Assembly (NCBI GenBank): GCA_007859835.1
Contig: SJPJ01000001.1
Location: 2,259,771-2,323,770 of the forward strand
Source: Novipirellula herctigrandis
GTDB taxonomy: Bacteria > Planctomycetota > Planctomycetia > Pirellulales > Pirellulaceae
Direction of reading: 5' to 3'
Length of the DNA stretch: 64,000 nucleotides
A program made the position numbers and the translations under genes. The stretch's first letter is position 1. Every line of letters starts with the position of its first letter. The notes under the pieces were generated by a model that saw nothing but the letters and a program-made list of their open reading frames with translations, made no database searches and was not told the DNA's origin. This document shows positions 42,961 to 51,882 of the stretch, piece after piece.

Positions 42961-45426
42961 TCAACGTCGGTTCTTGGCGGTGTAGTGCTGATGGCCCGGC
43001 AAGCGTTCTGTTTTTTTGTTGAAACCAAACGCGTTGCGGTTCTGTTCCGTAACGGGGATCGCTTGGATCGTCAAATCCATTTGCTCAAGAGCGCGGCGAC
43101 TGAAGGTGACCGTTTCGCCTTTTTTCAATGACACCTCATAGAATCCGTCATCGCGTTTCTTGACCATCAGCGGATTGGCGGCACCACCGTTAATACTAAT
43201 CGCTGGCTCCGCGATGTCGGTGCGAACGACGCATGGCGATCCGATCAGACTTTCGATCGACACGAATTCCGTCTTGCCGTCTTTTCGTTTCGCGCTCACC
43301 AAAAACGCTCCTTGCGTTCGAAATTGATGAAAGGCGACGTCGGCCCACTTTTCGGGTGTTGCGGGGAAGACGCGAAGCTTGCCATCCCAACTTTGCAACA
43401 GCATGTCGTGGATGCAGGTCGCAAACGACAGCGGGCTTTCGATGACGGGATTGCCTTCGGCGTACATCGTTGTTGGCGACACGCGATCGTGCTGAATAAA
43501 GAAATCAAGATAATGATAAGCCTTCCCGGCATCACCCAACATCGCGTACATTGACGCTGCGCCAGTAGCGGTGTAGCCAGTGACCGGCATGGCTTTGACC
43601 TTGATGTCACTGTTGAAGGTCACGCTGAGCCAGTGATCCAGCGAGGTCCGCATGAGCTTCTTGCCCCTCGCAGTGTCAGGAGTCAGGACCGCCAGTGGAT
43701 AAAACGGCAACAGGTGCGAGTAGTGTCGGTGGGGTTTATCGAACGGGATATCTTTGCCGACGCGCAGGCCGTTTTCATCAATCTGAAAATCAACAAGATG
43801 AGTGACGACATTTTCCCATTCCTTCACACGCGGATCGTTTAGGCCGTGTTCCTGATTGAGTTCAATCAGAGTTTGAAAGCACCATTTCATCAGCCCGATG
43901 GTGAAGTTAATATCCTGCCCGCGACCTCCTGGATACTCCGGCGACCAACTGTTCTTGATGTGGATGGTTCCGTCGCCCGAAGCCACCGGATTGTCGTTGA
44001 GATAATTCAAGTAGCTGTTTCCAACGCCGCGCAACTTGGGAAAGAGCCCGTCTTTCATTCGCTGGCGGTCACCGGCGAACTCACAGTGCAGCCAGTAGTC
44101 GTGAAGGATCCAACACAGCATGTCTGGCACACTCGCCCTCTGGCTTGCCACCAAGTCCTGTGGAAACAGCGTGGCCAAGCCAGCGCTGTCTTTCCAGTGT
44201 GCCGGAACGTTCTTGAAAAGCTGTGCCTCGTGTTTGTCAAACCAATTGCAGAGTGACGAGCCCACATCCAGCCGGTTGGCCGTCAGGTGCGTCCAGTACT
44301 GCAGTTCCACATTCAGATCGCCCCAAACCATCGGCCAGAACGTGTTGTGATACCAAGGCCCCATCAAATCCATGACAGGACCATTACCGCGCGTCGCCGA
44401 CGCGAACTTATACATTTGAATCCAGTAGAACGCTTCCTTCTCGGGATCATTGATCGTCAGAAAGCTGAGCGGATAGTAATCGTGCCACCACTGCCTGTGC
44501 GAATCGAAGAAACAGTTCTCGGCAAGTCGCTCTTGAGCCTTGCTGAGATTTTGCTTCACGGTTTCCTTGCTGTTCCGCTCGGGGAAACTGTGGTGAATAC
44601 TCGCCATTAAGACTTGCTTGCCATCGGAATCGCCGCTCACTTCCCAGCCCGTTGTGGTTTCGCCACGATGGTCATAGAGCGGTTGGAAGCAGAACTTTAT
44701 TCCGTCGTCTTCGCTCAAGCTCGCGGCCGGTGGCATCGGCAGCGGTGCGACCCGCATTTTGTCCCAGATTCCACCTTTGGGGCCACCGCCTGAATCGAGT
44801 GTCGCACGCACAGGCGGCATCGGTTCATCGGGATGCCATGTGATCTGAATGGATTCACCGTCGGATGCATCGGTCTCAAAGTAAATCACATCATCCAAAC
44901 TGTGCGACAGACCGCGAACGGTGAACGAACCCTTGTCCGTATGAACCGTCCCGGTGACTTCGGCGTCCCACAAGCTCAGTCGCAGGTCTGCAGATTCGAT
45001 GTTGCCTTTCGACTCGAGCTGGAAACGCCCCAGCGGCAGACGGCCGCGATAGATCCAAAGGTGCTCGTTTCCTTCGTGCGGCAACCGGTGGTCGTAGTAG
45101 TCATGTCGACCGACATGAATGGAGATGACATTCTTGGCGTCCCGAACGGATTGATAAAGCAGGAAGCCGACATTGCCGTTGCCCGTGTAAGGAGCGACTT
45201 CCCAGCGATGGGGAACGCGATCCCAAGTCATGTCGATTTTCGAAAGAAATGACTCGTAGTCGACTTCGCATCGAACCTGGGGACTCGGAAGCGGAAGCGT
45301 CGATTCTGCTGAATGACTCGACCGTCGCGCTTCTTGCGAGGGTGTTTGGGCGTTTGCGATGCCGACCGTCACAAAGGCTGCAATAGCGATGCGAAGTAGC
45401 ATTTGGCACAAGAGGTTCTTTTTCAT
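42961..45426 (-). CDS. Secreted GH95-type alpha-L-fucosidase (alpha/alpha barrel)
   Basis: The 821-residue protein has a signal peptide and an N-terminal beta domain with VAPYTGNGNVGFLLYQSVRD and ISIHVGRHDYYDHRLPHEGN. An (alpha/alpha)6 barrel follows with VMDLMGPWYHNTFWPMVWGD, NSWSPEYPGGRGQDINFTIG and PHRHYSHLLPFYPLAVL. These are the strongest family marks of GH95; the acid near YPGG-QD and the HxHxS strand match its catalytic region. GH95 enzymes cleave alpha-1,2-fucosides or galactosides with inversion. C-terminal beta domain ends near GHQHYTAKNRR. The gene is the longest in the block after the GH141-like one. Confidence 0.82.
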   Translation of the reverse strand: MKKNLLCQMLLRIAIAAFVTVGIANAQTPSQEARRSSHSAESTLPLPSPQVRCEVDYESFLSKIDMTWDRVPHRWEVAPYTGNGNVGFLLYQSVRDAKNVISIHVGRHDYYDHRLPHEGNEHLWIYRGRLPLGRFQLESKGNIESADLRLSLWDAEVTGTVHTDKGSFTVRGLSHSLDDVIYFETDASDGESIQITWHPDEPMPPVRATLDSGGGPKGGIWDKMRVAPLPMPPAASLSEDDGIKFCFQPLYDHRGETTTGWEVSGDSDGKQVLMASIHHSFPERNSKETVKQNLSKAQERLAENCFFDSHRQWWHDYYPLSFLTINDPEKEAFYWIQMYKFASATRGNGPVMDLMGPWYHNTFWPMVWGDLNVELQYWTHLTANRLDVGSSLCNWFDKHEAQLFKNVPAHWKDSAGLATLFPQDLVASQRASVPDMLCWILHDYWLHCEFAGDRQRMKDGLFPKLRGVGNSYLNYLNDNPVASGDGTIHIKNSWSPEYPGGRGQDINFTIGLMKWCFQTLIELNQEHGLNDPRVKEWENVVTHLVDFQIDENGLRVGKDIPFDKPHRHYSHLLPFYPLAVLTPDTARGKKLMRTSLDHWLSVTFNSDIKVKAMPVTGYTATGAASMYAMLGDAGKAYHYLDFFIQHDRVSPTTMYAEGNPVIESPLSFATCIHDMLLQSWDGKLRVFPATPEKWADVAFHQFRTQGAFLVSAKRKDGKTEFVSIESLIGSPCVVRTDIAEPAISINGGAANPLMVKKRDDGFYEVSLKKGETVTFSRRALEQMDLTIQAIPVTEQNRNAFGFNKKTERLPGHQHYTAKNRR

Positions 45427-45684
45427 GATGAGGTCGAGTTAGCGACGAGAGACGTATGGTTGTCGTGAAGGGTTCTGTCGATTTAACGTGGTAGCGAAAA
45501 ACAATATTCAGGCGCAGTGCGTTAGCGGGCTGTTAATCCAGTGCTTCGTATACTGTATTTCGTTTAACCGGCAGCCGTAGGCGCACGCGACGGGCGGTAA
45601 GTACGCCTTCGGCTAACTGTTAAACGCTGTTAAACGAATAAATCAATAAGCCGCCAACACCCGATTCTTTCTTGGAGCCGTACG
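45427..45684. other. Intergenic stretch with an inverted repeat
   Basis: An inverted repeat with arms at 45561-45583 and 45604-45626 (CGTTTAAC plus AGCCGTAGGCG against CGCCTTCGGCT plus GTTAAACG) with a 20-base loop could form a strong hairpin. It may serve as a terminator-like or mRNA-stabilising element between the SHD1 gene and the GH95 gene. TAAACGCTGT repeats follow. Confidence 0.7.
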
Positions 45685-46914
45685 CTAGGGCGTGGCGGCT
45701 GATCTGCTTCGCTTGACGGCCTCATTGATTGCTTTCAGTTGTTGAAATTGAAAGGTGGCCAATGGAGCCTGCTTGTTTTTGAAATCCTCAAGAGCGACGG
45801 CCCAGGTGATGGATCCATTTGCTTGAACAATACGCATCGTCCAGTCCACGGCCTGCTGCGTCTCGAATGCTGGTTTTCCGGAGTTCCACGTTTTCTGCAT
45901 GGGCGGAAAGAAATGTCCCAAAGAACCATTGATGTAGTTATTCTTCTCAATGAGTGTAATTGCCACCTCATTCCCTTCCCATGATGGACTGTGCTTTTTC
46001 ATCGGTGTGGGATGGCCTGCAGTAAAGTCGGATTCTGGACAGGTCAGGAGCTTGGAGGATCCCCCCATGTTGAACGCCAGAACCGCCTCAGGATTTCCTG
46101 CACGAGCCGCCTTTTCCAACAGCTTGATTTCACCGTATTTCGCATGGTCAAACCACCACCCTGCTATCTTCGTGCCATAACGCAACGAATATTCTTTGAC
46201 AATGATCTCAGCGACAGCTTGGTTCGGTGTCAGCTGGCAAGATTTGGCATATGACTTCCAATTGTCGATGACACCCGGCATGGCCTGGTCTGGATGTTTG
46301 CCCATCGTAGGGCCTTCCGTCGCAAAATAGACAATCACCTTGAAGCCTTGTTCGTTGAGTGCGCGGAGCGTTTCTCCAAACAGGTCACGCTGAGGGACGA
46401 TGTTGGGCGAAACATGCTTTGCCAGTTCAGCGTGAGGCGAGGTGTAAAAAGAACCGTTCGCTCCTTGCGTGAGATTGATTTGGACCCATGCAGCCGTATC
46501 GAGAACCTTGATCTGATCCATCATCTTTTGCACATCAAACTCAACAAGCGATTTAGGCTGTCTCATGCCTGGCATGTTAAAGCGGAATCCCCATTGGCCT
46601 TCCATCCATGCGGCACGACGGTGCGTAAGTTCGTTTGTGCTCGTTACTTGTTGTGCGTGATTCCGTATATATTTTTGGTCACGACGGCCTAGCTTCTCGA
46701 TCGGAACAGACACCGTTTTGCTGTTGTCTGTTCTGAGCAATTGGACGTTGTCGTTCTCGATACCCACGAGTTCTGCCTCGACAGAAAACTTTCCGTCTGC
46801 CGAATTCCAGACGCGAGGCTCGTCAGCGAATGCACTATCGGTCATGGCGCAAAACAGCGTCAAGTACGCGAACGGCGTTCGGTAGTACGGTGAGACAGTA
46901 GGTTTTCGCCACAT
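45685..46914 (-). CDS. Secreted protein: SHD1 domain plus GH29-like TIM barrel
   Basis: The 409-residue protein begins with a signal-like segment, then an SHD1 domain (about 34-90: RVWNSADGKFSVEAELVGIE, NDNVQLLRTDNSKTVSVPIE and GRRDQKYI). The barrel follows with FRFNMPGMRQPKSLVEFD, QGFKVIVYFATEGPTMGKHP, GWWFDHAKYGEIKL (Asp in the position of a GH29 nucleophile) and FNMGGSSKLLTCPESDFTAG. The last strand resembles GH29-type enzymes but many fucosidase marks are missing. SHD1 (SLA1 homology domain) is common in planctomycete secreted proteins; role unknown. Activity is uncertain. Confidence 0.65.
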   Translation of the reverse strand: MWRKPTVSPYYRTPFAYLTLFCAMTDSAFADEPRVWNSADGKFSVEAELVGIENDNVQLLRTDNSKTVSVPIEKLGRRDQKYIRNHAQQVTSTNELTHRRAAWMEGQWGFRFNMPGMRQPKSLVEFDVQKMMDQIKVLDTAAWVQINLTQGANGSFYTSPHAELAKHVSPNIVPQRDLFGETLRALNEQGFKVIVYFATEGPTMGKHPDQAMPGVIDNWKSYAKSCQLTPNQAVAEIIVKEYSLRYGTKIAGWWFDHAKYGEIKLLEKAARAGNPEAVLAFNMGGSSKLLTCPESDFTAGHPTPMKKHSPSWEGNEVAITLIEKNNYINGSLGHFFPPMQKTWNSGKPAFETQQAVDWTMRIVQANGSITWAVALEDFKNKQAPLATFQFQQLKAINEAVKRSRSAATP

Positions 46915-46956
46915 CGCTATGTCCTATTCAACAGCAGAATTGGTAGTGATTGGTTT

Positions 46957-47018
46957 CCGGTAGTGAACGAAGTAACGAGTCTTGCGCCAAAAGGATTCGT
47001 AATCTCATCCACTACGAC
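46957..47018. repeat. 62-bp palindromic interspersed repeat, copy 1
   Basis: The element matches, in reverse complement, the repeat at 51754-51816 at roughly four of five positions, and its own ends are complementary (GGTAGTG with CCACTAC). It lies between two genes of the sulfatase block. It resembles REP-like intergenic repeats rather than an IS. Confidence 0.72.
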
Positions 47019-47043
47019 GACTGTTCGGGCGCCGTCCATTTAT

Positions 47044-48591
47044 TCACTTTGCCAATTCCGTCACCAGCACCTGGCATCGTGCTCTGTGTTCTTTCAACAC
47101 GGATTCGTATTCCGGGACGGTGGCCAGATTGTTCTGTTCTTTGGGATCTTTCTTGAGATCAAACAGCTCCTCGTAAATCGGCTGCTCGCCGCCCGTGGAT
47201 GCCTTGGGCAAATACTTTTTGCGATCGTGTTCTCGCGAAAAGTAACGAATGTACTTCCAATTCTTCCCGCGGACCGCTTCCATCCGCGGATAGCCCTGAT
47301 CGGTAAACAGGTTTTCGCAGAACACATCCTCGCGCCACGAAACCTCGCGGCCCTGAATCAGCGGCAGCAGGCTTTCGCCTTGATAGGTCGCTGGGACCGG
47401 CAATCCACACAACTCTAGAATCGTCGCTGGCACATCCTGCCCAACGACCAATTTGTCGATCGTTTTCCCTCGCTCATTCTTTTCAAAGTAAGGCGAGTAA
47501 AAGATCAGTGGAACGCGAATCGACTCTTCGTACAAGAACGTCTTGCCGCCCAGTCCATGTTCTCCCAGCAACAGCCCATGGTCCGAAATGAAAACCAGAA
47601 TCGTGTTGCTGGCCAAATCCATTTCTGCGAGCGTTTGCCGCAAGTTGCCGACGAACCGATCAATCCCGGCGACCGCGCGGGCCATTTTGGTTTTCTTGTC
47701 GAGCAACCTCGGCGGATTCGTTGTCCGATAGTAGCCCATCAATTCGTCTTGCCGAAAAACATCGTCGGGCAACGGCACTTCGATATTCGGATACCCTTTG
47801 GGGAACACGAAGTCGTCTGCTTTGTCGCTGTAGAGCGACCGATACATCTCCGGGTCGGTCGACTTGGATCCCATCCCACCGATGCTGGCGGCGTGGGGTA
47901 AATTGAAATTGATGGACAGACAAAACGGCTTGTCCGAATGGCGTTGCCGCAAAAAGTCTTTCACCGATGAATCGGCGTTCTCAAAGAAATAGTCTTTGTC
48001 TTTGCCAGGGCGAATAAACGCGTCGGTCGCCTCAAACAGACCTTCAATTTGTGAACTGTGCTTCAAGTTTTGAAACTGTTTCCACTTCATCAGATCAAAA
48101 CCCAGGTGCCCCGGTTTCATGTAGCAGAAATCCACGTTCTCTTTCATGTAACGATTTTGCTGCTTGATCTCACCAATATTGGTGTGGTGCTTGCCGATGT
48201 ACCCGGTAAAGTAGCCCGCTCGTTTCAACTGCATCAGCCAGCTGTTGTCAAACAGTTCGGTGGGGATGAAATTCTTCGAGACATACGTGAAGCCAACCCG
48301 ATTCTTTCGTTCCCACTGTCCGGTGAAGAAGTTAGCACGACTGGGACCGCAAATGGGGCTGGTGATCAACGCTTGATTGAAGAACACACCTTCGGCGGCC
48401 AACTGGTCAATGTTGGGCGTCTTGGTCACCGGATGCCCGGTCATGCTGAGCGAATCGAATCGCTGGTCATCCGTTTTGATGAAGATGACATTCGGTTTGG
48501 CAGAGGCATTGGGCTGATCCACTGGTTCTGCCTGGGCGATAGAGACAACGGGCAGCAGGCTGGCCAGCACCAAAACGATTTGAATTTTCAT
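47044..48591 (-). CDS. Secreted S1 sulfatase
   Basis: The 515-residue protein has a signal peptide (MKIQIVLVLASLLPVVSIAQ), metal ligands in FIKTDDQRFDS (about 37-47), formylglycine motif CGPSR at 81-85 and VFISDHGLLLGEHGLGGKTF. The latter, with DHG in place of DNG, belongs to the iduronate-2-sulfatase-like type. C-terminal LFDLKKDPKEQNNLA is complete. Extracytoplasmic, presumably acting on a sulfated polymer. The gap to the next gene downstream in the block is 129 bp and holds the palindromic repeat. Confidence 0.94.
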   Translation of the reverse strand: MKIQIVLVLASLLPVVSIAQAEPVDQPNASAKPNVIFIKTDDQRFDSLSMTGHPVTKTPNIDQLAAEGVFFNQALITSPICGPSRANFFTGQWERKNRVGFTYVSKNFIPTELFDNSWLMQLKRAGYFTGYIGKHHTNIGEIKQQNRYMKENVDFCYMKPGHLGFDLMKWKQFQNLKHSSQIEGLFEATDAFIRPGKDKDYFFENADSSVKDFLRQRHSDKPFCLSINFNLPHAASIGGMGSKSTDPEMYRSLYSDKADDFVFPKGYPNIEVPLPDDVFRQDELMGYYRTTNPPRLLDKKTKMARAVAGIDRFVGNLRQTLAEMDLASNTILVFISDHGLLLGEHGLGGKTFLYEESIRVPLIFYSPYFEKNERGKTIDKLVVGQDVPATILELCGLPVPATYQGESLLPLIQGREVSWREDVFCENLFTDQGYPRMEAVRGKNWKYIRYFSREHDRKKYLPKASTGGEQPIYEELFDLKKDPKEQNNLATVPEYESVLKEHRARCQVLVTELAK

Positions 48592-48631
48592 ACTACATCT
48601 CTCATGAGTATCCTAGGCTTCGGGGAGCATC

Positions 48632-48661
48632 CTACCTGGACTTCTTCTACCTGGACTTCAT
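48632..48661. repeat. 15-bp tandem duplication at the end of a sulfatase gene
   Basis: CTACCTGGACTTCTT at 48632-48646 and CTACCTGGACTTCAT at 48647-48661. The second copy contains the stop codon and last codons of the sulfatase; the first lies just past the stop. Confidence 0.88.
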
Positions 48662-50224
48662 CTTCCCTTTACCCTGCTTCGTTTCAATCACAGCCGGCAA
48701 GCCGTCATCTGGCTGATTGGAAAAGCGGAACGGATCATAGTGATCTCGCATCTCCTCCAGCAAAACCTGCTCCATTTCCTTGAGCCTCTGTGCATAGGCC
48801 GGATCGTCAGCCAGATCGGTTTGCTTCGGATTGGGCGTATACCCGGTGAATGCAATCACGTTCGGATCGTGGTGTTCAGGCAGCAATTCGTTGGGGTTCT
48901 CGGCCAGGTTGAAAAGCTGGGTTTCGCTCACGCCATCCTGGGTCGATTCATAGCGGATCAGTTTCCAGTCGCCTTTCTTGACACACCGCATTCCGGGCTT
49001 CGCGCCGCCGCAATAGGCACCGTAGAGCACATCGCGCACCGTATCCTTTTCCCCTTCGAGAATTGGCTTAAAGCTAATCCCTTCGCTGGTCTTCGGCGTT
49101 TCAATCCCGGCGAGATCACAAAGCGTTGCCAGCGCGTCGAGATGATAAATGTTCCCCAACGCCCGCGAGCCCGGTTTGATGCCTGGGCCTTTCACGATGT
49201 AGGGGACGCGGAAGGTGTGCTCGTAAAGATTTTGTTTGCCCTGCAGCCCGTGCCGTCCGATCGCCATCCCGTGGTCGGACGTGTAGAAGATATAGGTATT
49301 TTCCAGTTCGCCCAACTGCTTCAGCTTTTCCAAAACAGCACCGATTTGGATGTCGATATTTTCGCTGCAGGCATACTCTCGGCCGATCTCATTGCGAATA
49401 GTGCGTTCATCACGGTTGCTCCAAACCCCGCTGACGTTTACCTCGTCGCGAACCTTCATGTCCGTATTGTTGAACGGATGTCCGGGGAGATAGTTATGCG
49501 GAAGCTTTGGCTGATTTGGATTGGCCGGAGGGAGGCTGTTCTTGTTCCGATGATTCACCGCACCATATTTGGCCAGCAACTCGGGCTTCCCGTCCCGAAC
49601 ATCATGGGGGTGCGAAAACCCGTAATAGATTAGAAATGGATCCTGATCGTTGGACGTCTCACGCCCGTCGAGATAGTCAAGCACCTGCTTCGCGTGCCAA
49701 CCGCTGCCGGTTTCATCGGTGCCGCCTCGTTTGGTCGAATCGTGTACGACGTTGAATTGCTTGTTCGCGTCAGCATAGCTGTTCCCCTGCTTGCAAGTCC
49801 GCATCGTGTCATAGCCTGCGGAATTAAATACCGCCGCCATGGTATGACTCGCTAGATTGGGTGGCACATGACCTGGATCTTTCTCAAGCGGATTGCGGCC
49901 GAATGTTGGTTTATCCGGAACATGCCATAGCGTGCGGCCGGACATGATCATATGGCGTGACGGAGTACATACGCCACCGCACCAGGCTCCCATTTGATGG
50001 GCTCCATCGATCACCATGCCCTCGGCCGCCAGACGGTCAATCACCGGAGTGTCCAACGACGAGTCCGGATCGTAGGTTTTCAGATCAAAAGGTGCTTGGT
50101 CATCGGCGACGATATACAGAATGTTGGGCCGCTTCGCAGCGACCTCTGCTCCAAAGAAACCGGTAGCCAACAAAGAAGCGAACCCCACCACTAACCAGGT
50201 TCGATATCGATTTGTTTTCATCAC
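48647..50224 (-). CDS. Secreted S1 sulfatase
   Basis: The 525-residue protein has a signal peptide, IVADDQAPFDL (about 38-48), the formylglycine motif CTPSR at 86-90 (WCGGVCTPSRHMIMSG) and FYTSDHGMAIGRHG-type metal ligands. The layout is that of choline-sulfatase-like enzymes; the substrate is not clear. The final residues (GKGKMKSR) are extended by a basic tail that coincides with a tandem duplication. It lies two bases past the next sulfatase stop, so it is co-transcribed and probably coupled with it. Confidence 0.94.
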   Translation of the reverse strand: MMKTNRYRTWLVVGFASLLATGFFGAEVAAKRPNILYIVADDQAPFDLKTYDPDSSLDTPVIDRLAAEGMVIDGAHQMGAWCGGVCTPSRHMIMSGRTLWHVPDKPTFGRNPLEKDPGHVPPNLASHTMAAVFNSAGYDTMRTCKQGNSYADANKQFNVVHDSTKRGGTDETGSGWHAKQVLDYLDGRETSNDQDPFLIYYGFSHPHDVRDGKPELLAKYGAVNHRNKNSLPPANPNQPKLPHNYLPGHPFNNTDMKVRDEVNVSGVWSNRDERTIRNEIGREYACSENIDIQIGAVLEKLKQLGELENTYIFYTSDHGMAIGRHGLQGKQNLYEHTFRVPYIVKGPGIKPGSRALGNIYHLDALATLCDLAGIETPKTSEGISFKPILEGEKDTVRDVLYGAYCGGAKPGMRCVKKGDWKLIRYESTQDGVSETQLFNLAENPNELLPEHHDPNVIAFTGYTPNPKQTDLADDPAYAQRLKEMEQVLLEEMRDHYDPFRFSNQPDDGLPAVIETKQGKGKMKSR

Positions 50225-50226
50225 CC

Positions 50227-51708
50227 TTACCTCTCACTTTTCCACAGTTTAATTTCATCCATATCGTTCTTTGCCGCCGCACCGTCCGTGCTGCGACCAC
50301 CCACCACATCCGCTTCCAACAGTTTCAGCAGACGTTTTGCCACTTCCGGGTGGCTTTCATAAAGGTTCGTTGTTTCGCTGGGGTCGTTTTCCAGATCGTA
50401 CAGCTGAGCCTTGGGCGCATCTGCCGGGGCACTCTTTTCGTTTGGAGCTGACCATCCACCGGAAGCTTTGGCCAGGCACAGCTTCCACTTGCCCTGGCGA
50501 TAGGCAAAGTGGCCACTAATCGAATGATGAATCACTCCGGAGCGGGTAGACACAATCGGTTTCCCCGACAACGCGGGCAGAAAGCTGACACTGTCTTCCG
50601 CACTTCCGGCCGGTAGCGGCGTCCCCGTCAGTTCGGCAAGTGTCGCTATCAAGTCGATGAGACAAATCAACTGGTCACTGTCGGTGCCCGCCGCAACGTT
50701 TCCCGGCCAGCGGACGATAAATGGAACGCGGTGCCCGCCGTCCCAGATATCGGCTTTGGAGCCGCGCATGTGGGCGCTGGCATAATGTCCGGCGGCCTCA
50801 AGTTCTTTCAATTTCGCCGCTTTGGAACAACCATTGTCGCTGCTGAAAATCACCAGGGTATTGTCGGTCAACCCGTTGTCTTCCAATGCCTGGACCATCG
50901 CTCCAAAAGCATCATCGGTCTGCATGACAAAATCCGCATACGGATTGATCCCGCTTTTCCCCTGCCACTCCTTCGTTGGCAAAATCGGGGTATGCGGCGA
51001 ACCGAGTGGCACATAGAGAAAGAAGGGCTGGTCCGGAGTTTTCGCCCGCTCTTCGATATACTGCACAGCCTTTCGCTTCAGACGCGGCAACATGTTGATC
51101 TCGTCTTCATGAAGGATGACGGTATCGTTTTCGATGACCCCCTTCATGTCGCCCGCGTGGTGAAAGCCGTGGTAGTAATCAAAACCACGGCTGACCGGTC
51201 CGTCGGGGATGGTGCTGCCGACCGGAGCCAGCGTTTTCTTTCCTTTCCGCTTCACGGTTTTCCCGGTCGCCGGATCCTGATAGAGGAAATCCAAATGCCA
51301 CTTTCCAATGATCGCGGTGTGATAGCCCTGGTCCTTCAGAAAGCTGGCCACGGTCGGACGATCGGCAGCAATCAGATTGGGAGCAAAACCCTGAACCACG
51401 CCACGCTGCAAACGGGTGCGCCAGCTGTAACGCCCAGTCATAAGACCGTAGCGAGTCGGCGTGCAGACCGATGACCCGGAGTGTGCATCGGTGAAGATCA
51501 TCCCATCGGCGGCGAGCTTATCGATATTCGGCGTCGAGATTTTACCCCGCTCCGGGTTCAGGCACTGCACGTCGCCGTAGCCCAGATCATCACAAAGTAC
51601 AAAAACAACATTCGGACGTTCCGCGTTAGCTGAGGCAGCCAGCGACAATACAGCCCAGGCCCCAACGACCAGCTGTCGAATCATGGATGCTTGGTTCATC
51701 AGTTCCAT
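50227..51708 (-). CDS. Secreted S1 sulfatase
   Basis: The 493-residue protein has a signal peptide (MIRQLVVGAWAVLSLAAS), FVLCDDLGYGDVQCL (about 36-50), the formylglycine motif CTPTR at 82-86 (SVCTPTRYGLMTG), and IFSSDNGCSKAAK. RGFDYYHGFHHAGD and HDSISGH-like strands give the substrate pocket. This is the arylsulfatase-A-like type. The Met at residue 9 is an alternative start that opens directly on the signal peptide. Two bases separate its stop from the start of the next gene in the block. Confidence 0.93.
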   Translation of the reverse strand: MELMNQASMIRQLVVGAWAVLSLAASANAERPNVVFVLCDDLGYGDVQCLNPERGKISTPNIDKLAADGMIFTDAHSGSSVCTPTRYGLMTGRYSWRTRLQRGVVQGFAPNLIAADRPTVASFLKDQGYHTAIIGKWHLDFLYQDPATGKTVKRKGKKTLAPVGSTIPDGPVSRGFDYYHGFHHAGDMKGVIENDTVILHEDEINMLPRLKRKAVQYIEERAKTPDQPFFLYVPLGSPHTPILPTKEWQGKSGINPYADFVMQTDDAFGAMVQALEDNGLTDNTLVIFSSDNGCSKAAKLKELEAAGHYASAHMRGSKADIWDGGHRVPFIVRWPGNVAAGTDSDQLICLIDLIATLAELTGTPLPAGSAEDSVSFLPALSGKPIVSTRSGVIHHSISGHFAYRQGKWKLCLAKASGGWSAPNEKSAPADAPKAQLYDLENDPSETTNLYESHPEVAKRLLKLLEADVVGGRSTDGAAAKNDMDEIKLWKSER

Positions 51709-51753
51709 CGTTCAGTCTCTATTTTTTTGTTAGGTGTTGCTCGAGCCATAGGT

Positions 51754-51816
51754 GTCGTAGTGGATGAGGCAACGAATCCTTTCGCCGCAGGACTCGTAGC
51801 CCCGTCCACTACCGGG
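51754..51816. repeat. 62-bp palindromic interspersed repeat, copy 2
   Basis: Reads GTCGTAGTGGATGAGGCAAC at the left and CCCGTCCACTACCGG at the right, so the ends are complementary (GTAGTGGA with TCCACTAC). Copy 1 at 46957-47018 is in the opposite orientation. It lies between two sulfatase genes. Confidence 0.75.
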
Positions 51817-51882
51817 AAATCCAAATTCAGTCAGTTATACCGTCAATGAATTCGCTCGTCGCACGGTCATACGCCATGGCCG

